Shown in pieces: positions 1 to 9,583 of a DNA stretch of 64,000 bases. A program made the translations under genes and the position numbers. The stretch comes from Xanthoparmelia taractica (taxonomy: Eukaryota; Ascomycota; Lecanoromycetes; Lecanorales; Parmeliaceae), in NCBI GenBank assembly GCA_033085395.1, contig JANQBS010000100.1, forward strand, positions 62,001-126,000, read 5' to 3'. Every line of letters starts with the position of its first letter. Position 1 is the stretch's first letter. A model generated the notes under the pieces. That model had not been told where the DNA came from, ran no database searches, and was given only the letters and a program-made list of their open reading frames with translations.

Positions 1-1230
1 GAGTAAGAAGCCAACTAGTCAAGGACAAGGTTCTTAGTTATTCCCAGATTGTCTTCGTAACACATTTATCAACATCATTATCGTCATGAATCCAAAGATA
101 GCACAAAAGAAAAATGCGCTCTTTTATTCTTTCCTTTCTTAAAATCTGGGTGCGATGTATGTTCAATGTCTAACATACGTTATTCCGATTTCATACCCGA
201 GTTCTCTAGAACAAAATCTAAGAATGGAAACCGTATGATCGACCCTGTTCAAAAACGAGATGATGGAGTTGAAAACATAGACGTTTATGAAAAACCGAGG
301 ATATCGACAATCGGCGAGTAGGCCAGAGCATTGACAACCATAATCATGAATCCAGCGCCCCTGCCCACGCATACCTTCGACATACATATATGTACGAAAA
401 GAGACCGAGGAGCGAGATTGCACCCTGGCATATAGCACGGAGAAATAGGAGATTCTCAAAGAAATCAGATAGGACCCGCATATCTCATGCACCATTCAAA
501 GCACAAAGAGGTGTGTAAGAGGAGGCAGAAGAAGGACAAAAAGGCATTTACAACGTATACCGATCATTGACTGAATAGAAGAACCACAGACGCCCGTACT
601 GTTTATTTGCAGTGTGATTTGATACATGCCGAAATTTAATGGTCAACAAGGGATCAAAGAGAGAGACAACACTGTCAACATTGGAGAAAATTGGATAGAA
701 ATAAAGGCGTTTATGTCGTTTGTTTGCAGTATCTCGTTTTACAGAATATAGATGCATAAGGTAGATACGACGATCAGCACCGAATCAAAGAGAGATTTAG
801 CATTGTATGCAGGATTGGATGGGGACCAATGATAGTCTGATTGGCAGTTTAAGTTAAGGATCAAATATTGACGGTGTCAAGTATGAATGTAGTGGATGAA
901 TTGTTCATCTCGTCTAGAGTCTTGACAGCTAAGAGAAGCGAGTGCCAAGGCTAGCTATGACCATTCATACGCTGAGTTGTTCCATAACAGTCTCGAAGTT
1001 GAGGGATTCGTTGTACACACCTGGTGTTTAACACCTGGTAACATCCCCATATGTTATACTGAAGTGTTGAAATGCTAGCGCGAAACAGTACGTTAAATAG
1101 ATTCGGCTGCGGTCTTACTTCCACAATTCTCCACCAACGTCTTGTTATCACTGTTGAATACTACTGGTACAAAATCAGCAGCACTCTATTCCTCACGTCG
1201 AGAATAGCATCAAACTTTGATCATGGGTAA
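1..1230. other. No supported gene
   Basis: Only short open frames with no recognisable domain. Nothing resembling an RNA gene or a clear repeat was seen. Confidence 0.5.
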
Positions 1231-1974
1231 CACTATCTACCGCCTCCAGACGCCCGTGCCCAGTCCCTGTACCCGATATTGAAAGCGTTAAAGACGGCAA
1301 CAGAGTCCTATCTAGAAGCCCCACTCTCAGCAGCAGAAGTCGTCATGCCGTTTCCAGTCCCCAACTCTTATCTCGACGACCTCCGCTCCACCGGCTCCTC
1401 CCTCTCGTTGCACGTGCACTTCTCTGCATAGGACTCGGCCGGGATCCTAGTAGCGCATTTCTACGACCTCGGTGGCAAGTGCCATTGGCATGGTGTTGAA
1501 GTAGATAACGATCCAGGACCACTTATCCTCACGGTTGACTACAGCCGTGCAGCACTGACGGCCCTTCTGGTTACAAAGGACTGTGGCCTCTTGGAGTACG
1601 AGCGCATACTACACGACACAAGCCTTGGCGCTGACCATGTATTTGGATCTTCTCGATCCGACAGCACTCGTGAAGGCCTTGTCCGTGCGCTCCGCGACCT
1701 TATCAGTCTACCGCTCAATTACGGTAATGAGGTAGGGTTGAAGCGGATCAGACACTTGGTCCTGATGGGCGAGTCAGCGAGCGACCGGCGGCTGCACGAT
1801 GTGCTGAAGGAGGTTCTAGCTGAGCAACCTGGCGATGTCGTTACGACTCTCAGCGATGAGCGCCCGATGATTATCGATCCCCTATTCGCCGCTTCGAGGG
1901 CCGCGGCACAAAAGTGTTGGTGGCGAGAAGATCACGCCCAGCTTGTAAAAGAAAATCCTGGGATATGCTTCTAG
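1231..1974 (+). pseudogene. Hsp70-like (actin-fold ATPase) relic
   Basis: One frame runs from 1231 to the stop at 1974 and is broken only by a TAG at 1429-1431. The downstream part resembles fungal Hsp70-like orphan proteins, including a segment reading IRHLVLMGESASDRRLHDVL that looks like the phosphate-2/adenosine region of the actin fold (LxGxS). Upstream of the stop the frame reads VVMPFPVPNSYLDDLR and stays protein-like, so the stop cuts a once continuous gene. No ATG lies at the 5' end; a TAA closes the frame at 1228-1230, so the N-terminal ATP-binding half is missing or in unrecognised exons. The C-terminal substrate-binding domain is absent. An intron hiding the TAG is the alternative, but I see no good splice pair around it. 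The family call rests on pattern memory only. Confidence 0.5.
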
Positions 1975-2081
1975 AGCTGTGACATCGGATGCCAAGTCAA
2001 GGCTGGACCACGGCCGGGTGATGCTTGGTTTGAACAATAAACGCTGGACGTACAACTTTGGTTGATATCCTGATTTCCACG

Positions 2082-2089
2082 AGCATAGC
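2082..2089. repeat. 8-bp target site duplication, left copy
   Basis: AGCATAGC directly precedes the left inverted repeat and recurs exactly after the right one at 2639-2646. Confidence 0.8.
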
Positions 2090-2216
2090 CAGGGAACTTA
2101 ATGGTCCGGACGGTCCGTCCAACGACCTCGGACGGTCCAAAATGAAGCTATACAAACAGTCCACAGTCCGTCCAGCCTCCTAGACCGTCCAACCTCATGT
2201 TGGACGGTCTGGACTA

Positions 2217-2429
2217 TCAGTCCGAGGCCTCAATGAGTGCTTCCATTGCTCCATCCTCCATGATACAAACAATCGCATATAGATCTTCCTTCGTACTGAC
2301 ACCCAATCGGAACCATGACTTCAGACACTCCAATATCTCAATGGTCTCACTCTAAAGCCTACCTCTAGAGTCAGAAACAGTGCGTTTGGCCCCAGAAAAC
2401 ACTCGTTCTGGCTCCGCAGACATAGCTGA
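2217..2429 (-). pseudogene. hAT transposase C-terminal dimerisation domain remnant
   Basis: The minus-strand frame gives MSAEPERVFSGAKRTVSDSR, a TAG at 2354-2352, then SETIEILECLKSWFRLG and a terminal stop at 2219-2217. This is the hallmark hAT C-terminal dimerisation region (SxxxERxFS...SRxxL...ETIE). The in-frame amber codon and loss of everything upstream mean it cannot make an active transposase. Confidence 0.85.
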
Positions 2430-2502
2430 ACCCTAAATCCGCCTTGAAAGAAGGCCGATAATTAGCCGAGTGCGAGAAATAATTGAAAAATTATTTGCTA
2501 CA

Positions 2503-2583
2503 CCAACGATATTTGGACTATCAGTCCAGACCGTCCGTCCAGATCATCTAGACGGTCTGGACTGACAGTCCAAATATCGTTGG
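2503..2583. repeat. Long imperfect palindrome inside the hAT fossil
   Basis: Arms of about 33 bases, beginning CCAACGATATTTGGACTATC on the left and its complement on the right, differ at one position and enclose a short GTCCAGATCAT-like loop. It lies next to the right terminus and is probably sub-terminal structure of the transposon. Confidence 0.7.
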
Positions 2584-2638
2584 ACGGTCCAACTGGACTG
2601 ATAGTCCGCAAAGTGGGGGCGGACTATTAAGTTCCTTG

Positions 2639-2646
2639 AGCATAGC
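2639..2646. repeat. 8-bp target site duplication, right copy
   Basis: AGCATAGC, identical to 2082-2089, immediately after the right inverted repeat. Confidence 0.8.
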
Positions 2647-3544
2647 AGCGTCTGGGTCATGGGCACCTCTCGAATGCGTTACATGGCGTCTTTGCTCTAA
2701 AACCGTCTGTCTCTCCTCTCACGAATTGTCCTCTCTCGGGTTTTGTGCTAAATCACTCCGGGCATTCGTAATTCGTCCCTGCGAGAGGCGATAACAAAGG
2801 CGCAATGACAACAAAGGAACTTCAGCCTACCTTACCTTAATCCATATCCAACTCAACCAAATCGAATCAAATCAGATACAGAAATTTCACCGCCGATTCG
2901 GCTATTGTCTATAGACCTTGTGTAGTAGGTGCCCAAGATGCCTGAACCTCATCTCATACCTGACGCTCTCATACCCAACGCTCTCACCCCTAAACCCCTT
3001 ATACCTAACGCTCTCAACCCCGAACCTCTCATCCCCAGCTTATCCCCAGCGTACCATATATCCAGCGGCAACGCAACAGCACCCTGCGCACCCTGCCTCG
3101 AGTACAAACATTCAGCGTGAGAAAAAAGGGAGCGAGCAGTAGGGTAAGAAAGAACCGAAAGATGTTGTGGTACTAAGGTAAAAGGTAAGTAAGGTAAGGT
3201 GAGTAAGGTTCGCGGCGAATGCAAGGCACACCCGCTTAGGCGGATGAACCTTGTTTTTAAGCTGAAAGATGGCTTTTGGTCCGAAAGATAAGGTAAGGTA
3301 CTTCAGAGCCGGTTGATCGGTGAATCGGATTTTGGGGAGCGTTGTATGAACAGTACCGAGGACGATGTTCTGTCGACTCCTGGTATCACCCATGAAAGCT
3401 ATGGGATATGAGAAATGTATTCGTACTCAAATTATATACGCCCACAATGCGCAACACCTGTAGAAACCCCTTGCAAATGCCGCTGAAAACCGCTATATCA
3501 ACAATGTGTACAAAATGAAGACATGTTTGTGTAGCTTCTCTCTC
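2647..3544. other. Gene-free stretch with simple degenerate repeats
   Basis: About 2955-3045 holds degenerate tandem units around ACGCTCTCA(T/C)ACCC. About 3140-3215 is rich in GGTAAGTAAGGTAAGG units. Frames through these give repetitive Leu/Pro peptides that I take to be non-coding. The rest is the 3' flank of ERO1. Confidence 0.5.
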
Positions 3545-5352
3545 TCACAGCTCATCCATCCTCGGTCCCCACCGAATCTCCCAACTCCTCTCCGCAATCG
3601 GCAATCCCAGCCAAAAACTCCACAGCCGGCTGAGTTCCAGCACCGTGATCTTGAAAAACTTGCCCGGCAGCTCCAGCCAGCTCTTGAGGACGTACCCCAA
3701 GGTGCGCCAGATGAGGTACCACTCTTCGAGGAAGATCTCGGAAGCGGACTGGTGCGGTCCGACAAACTCTTCTTCGTCGTCGTCGAGGTCAATGGCCGGC
3801 TTGGCGTGTGGACGGTCTTTGGATCTGTGGGGGGACTTCTGCTCACCGCCGTTAGCAATGCCGGCCTTCTCAGAAGCCATCTCTGGTATGGCTGGCTTGG
3901 CGACCAGATCACGCATCCGTCCGAGGGCCGTGAGACTGCTAGAGACTCTATCTAAGGTGTTCACTAGAGCCACCAGCTCCGTTCGTCGTAATGGCGGGTT
4001 TTCTCCGTTCTTGAGCTCATCGTACTCAAAGAGTACTTTGAGAGCTGTGCCGTAGCCGACCGTCTGCAGCTTGCCCCATAATCTACACTTGTCACAGCCA
4101 ACGCAGTCCATCAGCCGGCTCACGTTGCGGAAACGGTTACGGAAATCCTCTTTGAGCTCGCCGCTGACGTCTGGGTCTTGAAACATGGTGTTCTCGTCGA
4201 AAATCTGTGGATGAGATGCCGCCGCGTCGGCCAGATTGAGGATCTTAGACTTGGTGGCTGCGTCTTGGGAAGGATCGCCGGAGCAGAAGGTGTAATTTTT
4301 CAGGTAGGTACGGAGCTTGGTGACGGCACGGAGGAGGATTGCGTAGTCGAAATAGAGGTTGGAGACGCGTTCGGGATGTGTTGCGAGACGGTCCTGGTAG
4401 CACTGTAGATTCGGGCCCCATGTCCCAGTGGTTTGATTAAGGTAGTCGAAGCAAATGTGGGTAGAAATGGAAGCGTGCATACCGCTTATGATGCGGTGGA
4501 AGACGCGCTTTTCCAAGCATTCGTCGTTAACGGCTAACTCTGTGGAAAGAGAACTCGCCTGTATAACGTTTCGAAGGTCGTTATGCGCTTGAAAGGGATT
4601 CGCGGAGCCGCCTCTGCTCGGTGCTGACGAGATCTGCGATTCTTTCGAAAAGCAGTTCTCTCTGTATATGGCGTCCCAGACATCCATCCCCGCATAGCCG
4701 GTGAACCTTTCTGGATTGTCCACCAGACTGACATAGTCGCCTTTGGCAGTCGCACTTTCGTCTTCCGGTACGCAGTAGTCCCTCTCATCACATTCGTCGT
4801 CGTATTCCACTACACAGCTCTCCCCTACGTTTTCTCCCAACGTCCCTTGCAGCGGCTTTTGACTTCCACGCTCTTTCTGCAGCTGTCTGCCCGGATGAGC
4901 AGCTTTGGGCCCTTCCAATTTGCTCAGCTCTCCGGCTCTCCATGTTTCAGGCACATCCTTTTCATCCTCCAATGTGTCCACTTTACAGGCAATGTTTCCG
5001 CATGTGCCTGTCTCATCGTCCCAAGCCTTGACCGGACATTTCTGGTCATACAAATTGAGCCTGTAATAGGCGAAAAAGTCCGTTGATTGCGTGATGGCCT
5101 TCAGCGAAGGTGAGAGGGCTTGATTCAAGTTATCGAGGGTGGAGTAAGAGGCGCAAGCGTCTGAGACAATTGCCGTAGGGTCGATCTGGCAGAGAGCAAA
5201 TCAGTACCATTCGACACTCCTACAGATAAGCTACTTACTGCGCACACTTCGGCAGGCGAAGACTTGGAAGTGGTTGTCCTAGATGGTTTGGCGTGCACGG
5301 ATCCGAAGAGAGCAAAGAAGGCGAGATAAAACCCTTTCGCAGCGGACTTCAT
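3545..5352 (-). CDS. ERO1, endoplasmic reticulum thiol oxidase
   Basis: Flavoenzyme that oxidises protein disulfide isomerase in the ER lumen, passing electrons to oxygen via FAD. Two exons (5352-5239, 5185-3545; intron 53 bp) give 584 residues. I chose the second ATG in the frame because it opens a clean signal peptide (MKSAAKGFYLAFFALFGSVHA). The shuttle cysteine pair CGNIAC is at about residues 100-105 and the active-site motif CVGCDKC at about 399-405, in the family's order. Cys-rich acidic segments lie between, and a helical hydrophobic tail follows. The last four residues are MDEL, resembling a K/HDEL retrieval signal, which budding-yeast Ero1 lacks. Length fits fungal ERO1. Single-copy housekeeping function expected; no sign of decay. 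Confidence 0.95.
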
Positions 5353-5982
5353 CCTGGCGGAGAAGGGATTGCAGTCCAAATCAGAGGTCAGTTAGAGAGC
5401 TCATAGGGGTGTAGCCACCTTTGCATGCTTAGAGAACGCAGATTTGACGGTCAGGGCCAGTTGATAATTCTGTTGGTAAGCAGACGTGGTCTTTTGTCAG
5501 CAGCTCACGGGGAGAGGGTTCATGTATCAAGAGGGAACAAAGAACGCTGAATGAAACTAGATTGAGAGATATTAATGTTCTGGAGTACACGATTTACTTC
5601 TGAGCTATTTACAATGAAAGTGGCCTTTACTCGTTGGTTTTGTTTTAGCCAGGCACAGATAGACGCCACTGAAGCGCGCCACAGCTTTCACTGGGCGTAA
5701 CCCTAGCGCTATTCCTCACACGAGCAAGAGACCAAAGGCACCCACGTATTTTAGTATCTCTATCATTACTATGTACAAGTAGCGTACAATTTTATATTTC
5801 CAATTCTCGGGTTATGCCCACTATCCATTGGTCCGTGCCAGAACCGCGCCTGGCTCGACTGGGTTGTCGCTAAGGGTATTGAGGGGGCAAGCGATCCGCA
5901 ATGGCAACTTTGGTTTTCAGTGCATATCCATATCCAGAGCCGGGTACCTCCAGCTATGCCGCCTCTTCATTTACGCAGCCCT
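5353..5982. other. ERO1 upstream region and CIA2 3' flank
   Basis: No gene seen. It holds the ERO1 promoter side and the end of the next minus-strand gene. Confidence 0.5.
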
Positions 5983-6730
5983 CTATACTGCTCCATTCTC
6001 ACAGCCTTCCAACATTTTTTTCAAAACTCCCATGAGTGTCCCATTCTCCAACGCAGCCGCCACTCTCTCTTTATCCCCAAGCTGTCGATTGACTTGTTCG
6101 GCGGTACTGTGCGTACCCTCTTTGATTCTAACATCCACTCGAAACCTAGGCGGCAGAGCTTGCTCAAGCCTTACCCGCACCCCTAAGCCAATCACGGTGG
6201 CTAGGGAGCAGTGCGTTATCGTAGGTGTGATGAGAACTGTGAGCGTCGTGAGTGGAGATGATGGACCCCTCTCTGGAAATGTGGGGGTAAGGAAGATGTC
6301 CGGAAGGTTAACGACGGAGAGTGAGCCGAGAGTTAGGGGATGTTCTGGATCTGAAATGTTGGAGATGAGGTCTGTGCAGGCGCAGTCAGCTTCGCATGCA
6401 TAAACGAAGAATCGTCATGTCGCAAGATAGCTTATCACTGCGGGGTGGTAAAGCACAATGACAGGATTTGGAGAAGAGAAGTTGGCGAGTACCATATATT
6501 TCTTGCTCGTCGATTGGCTCGATTGCAGCATCATCATCGTCGTCGGAGATCTCTGAGTCGAAAGAAGAGGAAGGTGAAAATGGGTCTGGAAAATAGGCCG
6601 ACGGGGGAATGGTGCTCGAAAAGAGACCTTTAGGAGCCTTGGATGATGATTGATGATGACCCTGCCGTCTACGGCTTGGTAAGTCGGAGGCGTTTCTGAT
6701 GGTGGGGTTGGCGTTAAGGACCTCGGCCAT
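5983..6730 (-). CDS. CIA2/MIP18-family cytosolic iron-sulfur assembly factor
   Basis: MIP18 (FAM96) proteins work with CIA1 and MMS19 to hand Fe-S clusters to cytosolic and nuclear apoproteins such as DNA polymerases and helicases. Two exons (6730-6493, 6371-5983) joined over a 121-bp GT..AG intron give 208 residues. The start MAEVLNANPTIRNASDLPSR matches the family's N-terminal pattern. A low-complexity acidic stretch (SEISDDDDDAA) leads into PIDEQEIYDLISNISDPEHP. The conserved Cys, in THCSLAT, is at about residue 134, followed by the RVRLEQALPPRFRVDV region and the KERVAAALEN helix. All expected blocks are present in order. It lies downstream of and in the same direction as ERO1, with about 0.6 kb between, so independent transcription is likely. 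Confidence 0.93.
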
Positions 6731-9583
6731 GTTTTGGAACAGTCGATAAGTCGATAGACAGAAATGGAAGTTCTGAATCAACCGTCCTTGATCTCGCCTA
6801 TGTCATGTGAAATAATTGCAGCGCTTGAAGGTGGATGGGTTGATATTCTAAGTGGCAAAAAAGGTACAGGTAGAAGTAGGATAAGAATAGATTGAGCCTC
6901 GGGGGCGGAGAATTAGTCTTTCGCTTACGTAGATAAAGTCAAAGTACTTCTACTTCTACAACATATGGACCGCTCGAACGGCTGCTACCTAATCGATGAG
7001 AAGCCTTTTCCAGACGCTCGAACCTTCGTTCATTGTTCCCCACCGCTCGATCCTTGCCATCTTAAGCGGAAATAACGCTGCCTTTTTCCATGGCTTTCTT
7101 CGAAATCTTCATTTCTTGGGCTTACCGTGCGTGCAGCATGCATTAACAATAATGTACAGGTAGGAGAGAAAAGGAACGAATGAAGGGCGAATGCAAGCGA
7201 TAATGCGGGCTCCCGCAGGAGCGGGCTGAACTACGGTAGGTACTAACGTACGTAGCATGCTGTTCACAACAGCTATCTTAATCAACTCACCGGCCCACCC
7301 CCACGGGGGCCTTCCCCTCCAGTGGACACTAGAATGTTCCCAAGCTTCCAATCAGGTACCGGACATCAAGGCGTTCAGCCCCCAAAAGCTTGTCTAGCTG
7401 TCAAACAGCTTCCCTTTTGCTTTTAAGCATGTGCGGCGCGGACGAGGCAGAAAATTGTACGCTTTGTCGAAGCTGCAGTTAGCCTTACCGTGAATTGCGC
7501 ATGTGGGAAGCAGGATTGCCATTTCAACCCGCCTTTCCTCAACTGACGCTTCTCGGATCGATCCTACTGTGATAGAAGACTGGAGCTCTACAAACCCTTC
7601 TGGCCTCGCATGATAAGACTTTCGTCATACACAGTACTTGCATGTTGGTGGCTTCCGGACTCGCAGACGGTCCTTGCCGGAACGATCCTACGGTACCTTG
7701 GGCTGTAGGCGATGTCCATCATTTTGCAAAACATCCAAAAGTAGCATGTCGAACATGATCTACCCTCTTGCCGACGTTACCCGTTCATGATTTGACTCTC
7801 TAATAATGTCACTGTGGCAGTGAGCTTTGGTTTACCGCCTGCCCTTGGCGTTTTGTTTGAGCTCCGACGATCTACTGGCGCTCTTATATCGCCCGCAATT
7901 ATCCTCGGCATCAATTTTCGAGCTATGGCCATCTTGACTGATTTCAGGGCTTACAAACATATGGACTACGGCGTGTGCAGCTCCAAGGTCTTTGATTGCA
8001 TGATATGAACCGAGGGTATCAGGAGTATTAATGTGATTCATGTAGTAGTCGGTCACAGACCATGGATCAATAATAGACACGGATCCCACATATCTATATA
8101 GTAATGCATTTACGCTTATACGCCCGACGATATCTTGTAACTTCTATCTGGCCATCTGAAAAACAGCTCAGACTGTCGTTATCATAATTACTAATTGATA
8201 TCTTCGGCCATTCTGCACTCCTATTTTACTTTGTTTCAAATTTGGCCACACGAGAATTTCCCGAATTACAGTAAAGTATTCAGGAGATTTAAGAGGGATA
8301 AGCGCACAACCTTCGCTGCAATTCCCTCTATACAACATACTCCACCCTCCCATGCTCCACGCAAATCACCTCGCTGTACCACGCGAACAGTTCCCAAGTC
8401 TTCCAGAAGATAAGGCATCCTTGGGCTGGCAAAGCTGATGTCCTGTCAGCCTTAGATGCATACCTAAGGCGCATTACAACAACAGACGGCGTCGCCCACC
8501 CTTTCGCAATAATATCCTGCCATCTCTATCCATCTGTGATGACCTGCTTCGGACCCCAAAAGCCGTACTTTAGTATCAACTATCGAAATAAGAAATACAC
8601 CGTCACTTAGAAGTGGCGGCTTGCTCTTAGCAGCGCACCCTAGGCGGACCAGCGATCTACCAACACACTACAGTCGACTCCCAACAAACGGGTACCCCGC
8701 GCGTATCGAAGCGTTCGACGATATCATATCGAACGTTTGGCTCGGACAGCCCCGGTGCCCTCGCGCACTCTCTTCGCATCCAGAAGTTCGTCGCAACCGA
8801 TTCCGCAAGCTCCTACCGACCTAAAAACGATATCCAAATTTTCCACCCTCTCCTTCCACCCAAGACCAACATCTACTGCGACTGCGCCCACAACACCTGA
8901 CCTTGCCTCACCAATAACGCCTCTACTACAACAGCCAACGCATCCTCTGCTACTTGTCAGGGTTTCGTCTGATGACCCTAGCTAGTCGCCGAATTTAATG
9001 GTCCATGACCGAAGGAGCTTCCAGAAGACCAAAGAACGACCATCCGAAGGAGCTATCTGCTGCCCTATCATCGGAGGGCCTCCAGAAAAAAATTCCCCGT
9101 CCGAGAATTGGTACCTGCATTGCCTGATAATATCTCGGCTGCTATTTGCATATCGTTGTGCACTGCGCATTTTCAAGCGTTACAAGACACGCTTTTACCC
9201 GGTGCTGGAGAATCAAGCAGCGACATTCTACTACGCCTTTCACCTTCGCGACGTTCAGGCCTTAGAACTCCATGAGCTCCTCTCTGACTGCTATCAGCAT
9301 TTAACCGTCACCAATTTGACCGTTTCGGTACTCGTCGAGACAAACACTGCCAAAGTCTCAGGTTTTCAGACACTACAACCCTCTCGCTCTTTTCAAGATT
9401 TAGGAGCCCCATACGCCAGTCGCCTTCCACTACGTCGCTCCTGTTCGTGCCTTCTCAATCCTCTCAATACCAGCCTCCTACTCTATAGAGGCACAAAACG
9501 ACTACTGATAAGAGCTGGGATATATACGAAGCTTTTGGAGGCCATTCTGAGCGGTCACATCTAGGTCGCCATAAGTACTAGTC
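6731..9583. other. Long gene-free stretch (2.85 kb) before the CLR-1-like gene
   Basis: Includes the CIA2 promoter on the left and probably a long 5' leader of the regulator on the right. The longest frame, 8998-9564 on the plus strand (188 codons), has no recognisable domain and sits just before the next start codon; I regard it as leader rather than a gene. No tRNA or repeat identified. Confidence 0.45.

Larger units (their letters stand above)
2090..2638 (-). mobile_element. hAT-family transposon fossil (internally deleted)
   Basis: A 549-bp element bounded by inverted repeats CAGGGAACTTAATGGTCCG (left) and, read inward from the right end, CAAGGAACTTAATAGTCCG. They differ at two positions and are flanked by a perfect 8-bp duplication (AGCATAGC). 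An 8-bp duplication and CAGGG-type termini are hallmarks of hAT elements. Inside is the C-terminal end of a transposase on the minus strand. Both sub-terminal regions are filled with GGACGGTCC/GGACTATCAGTCC motifs in both orientations, probably transposase-binding repeats. The bulk of the transposase (BED finger, catalytic core) is gone, so the copy is non-autonomous. Confidence 0.85.

Noticed and set aside
2929..3120. Repetitive Pro/Leu peptide (IPNALTPKPLIPNAL)
   Set aside because: A product of degenerate tandem DNA repeats; both strands give similar frames, so coding is unlikely.
8998..9564. 188-codon plus-strand frame before the CLR-1-like gene
   Set aside because: No domain, no signal or span pattern, and it lies in what is probably the 5' leader. 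Not called as a gene.
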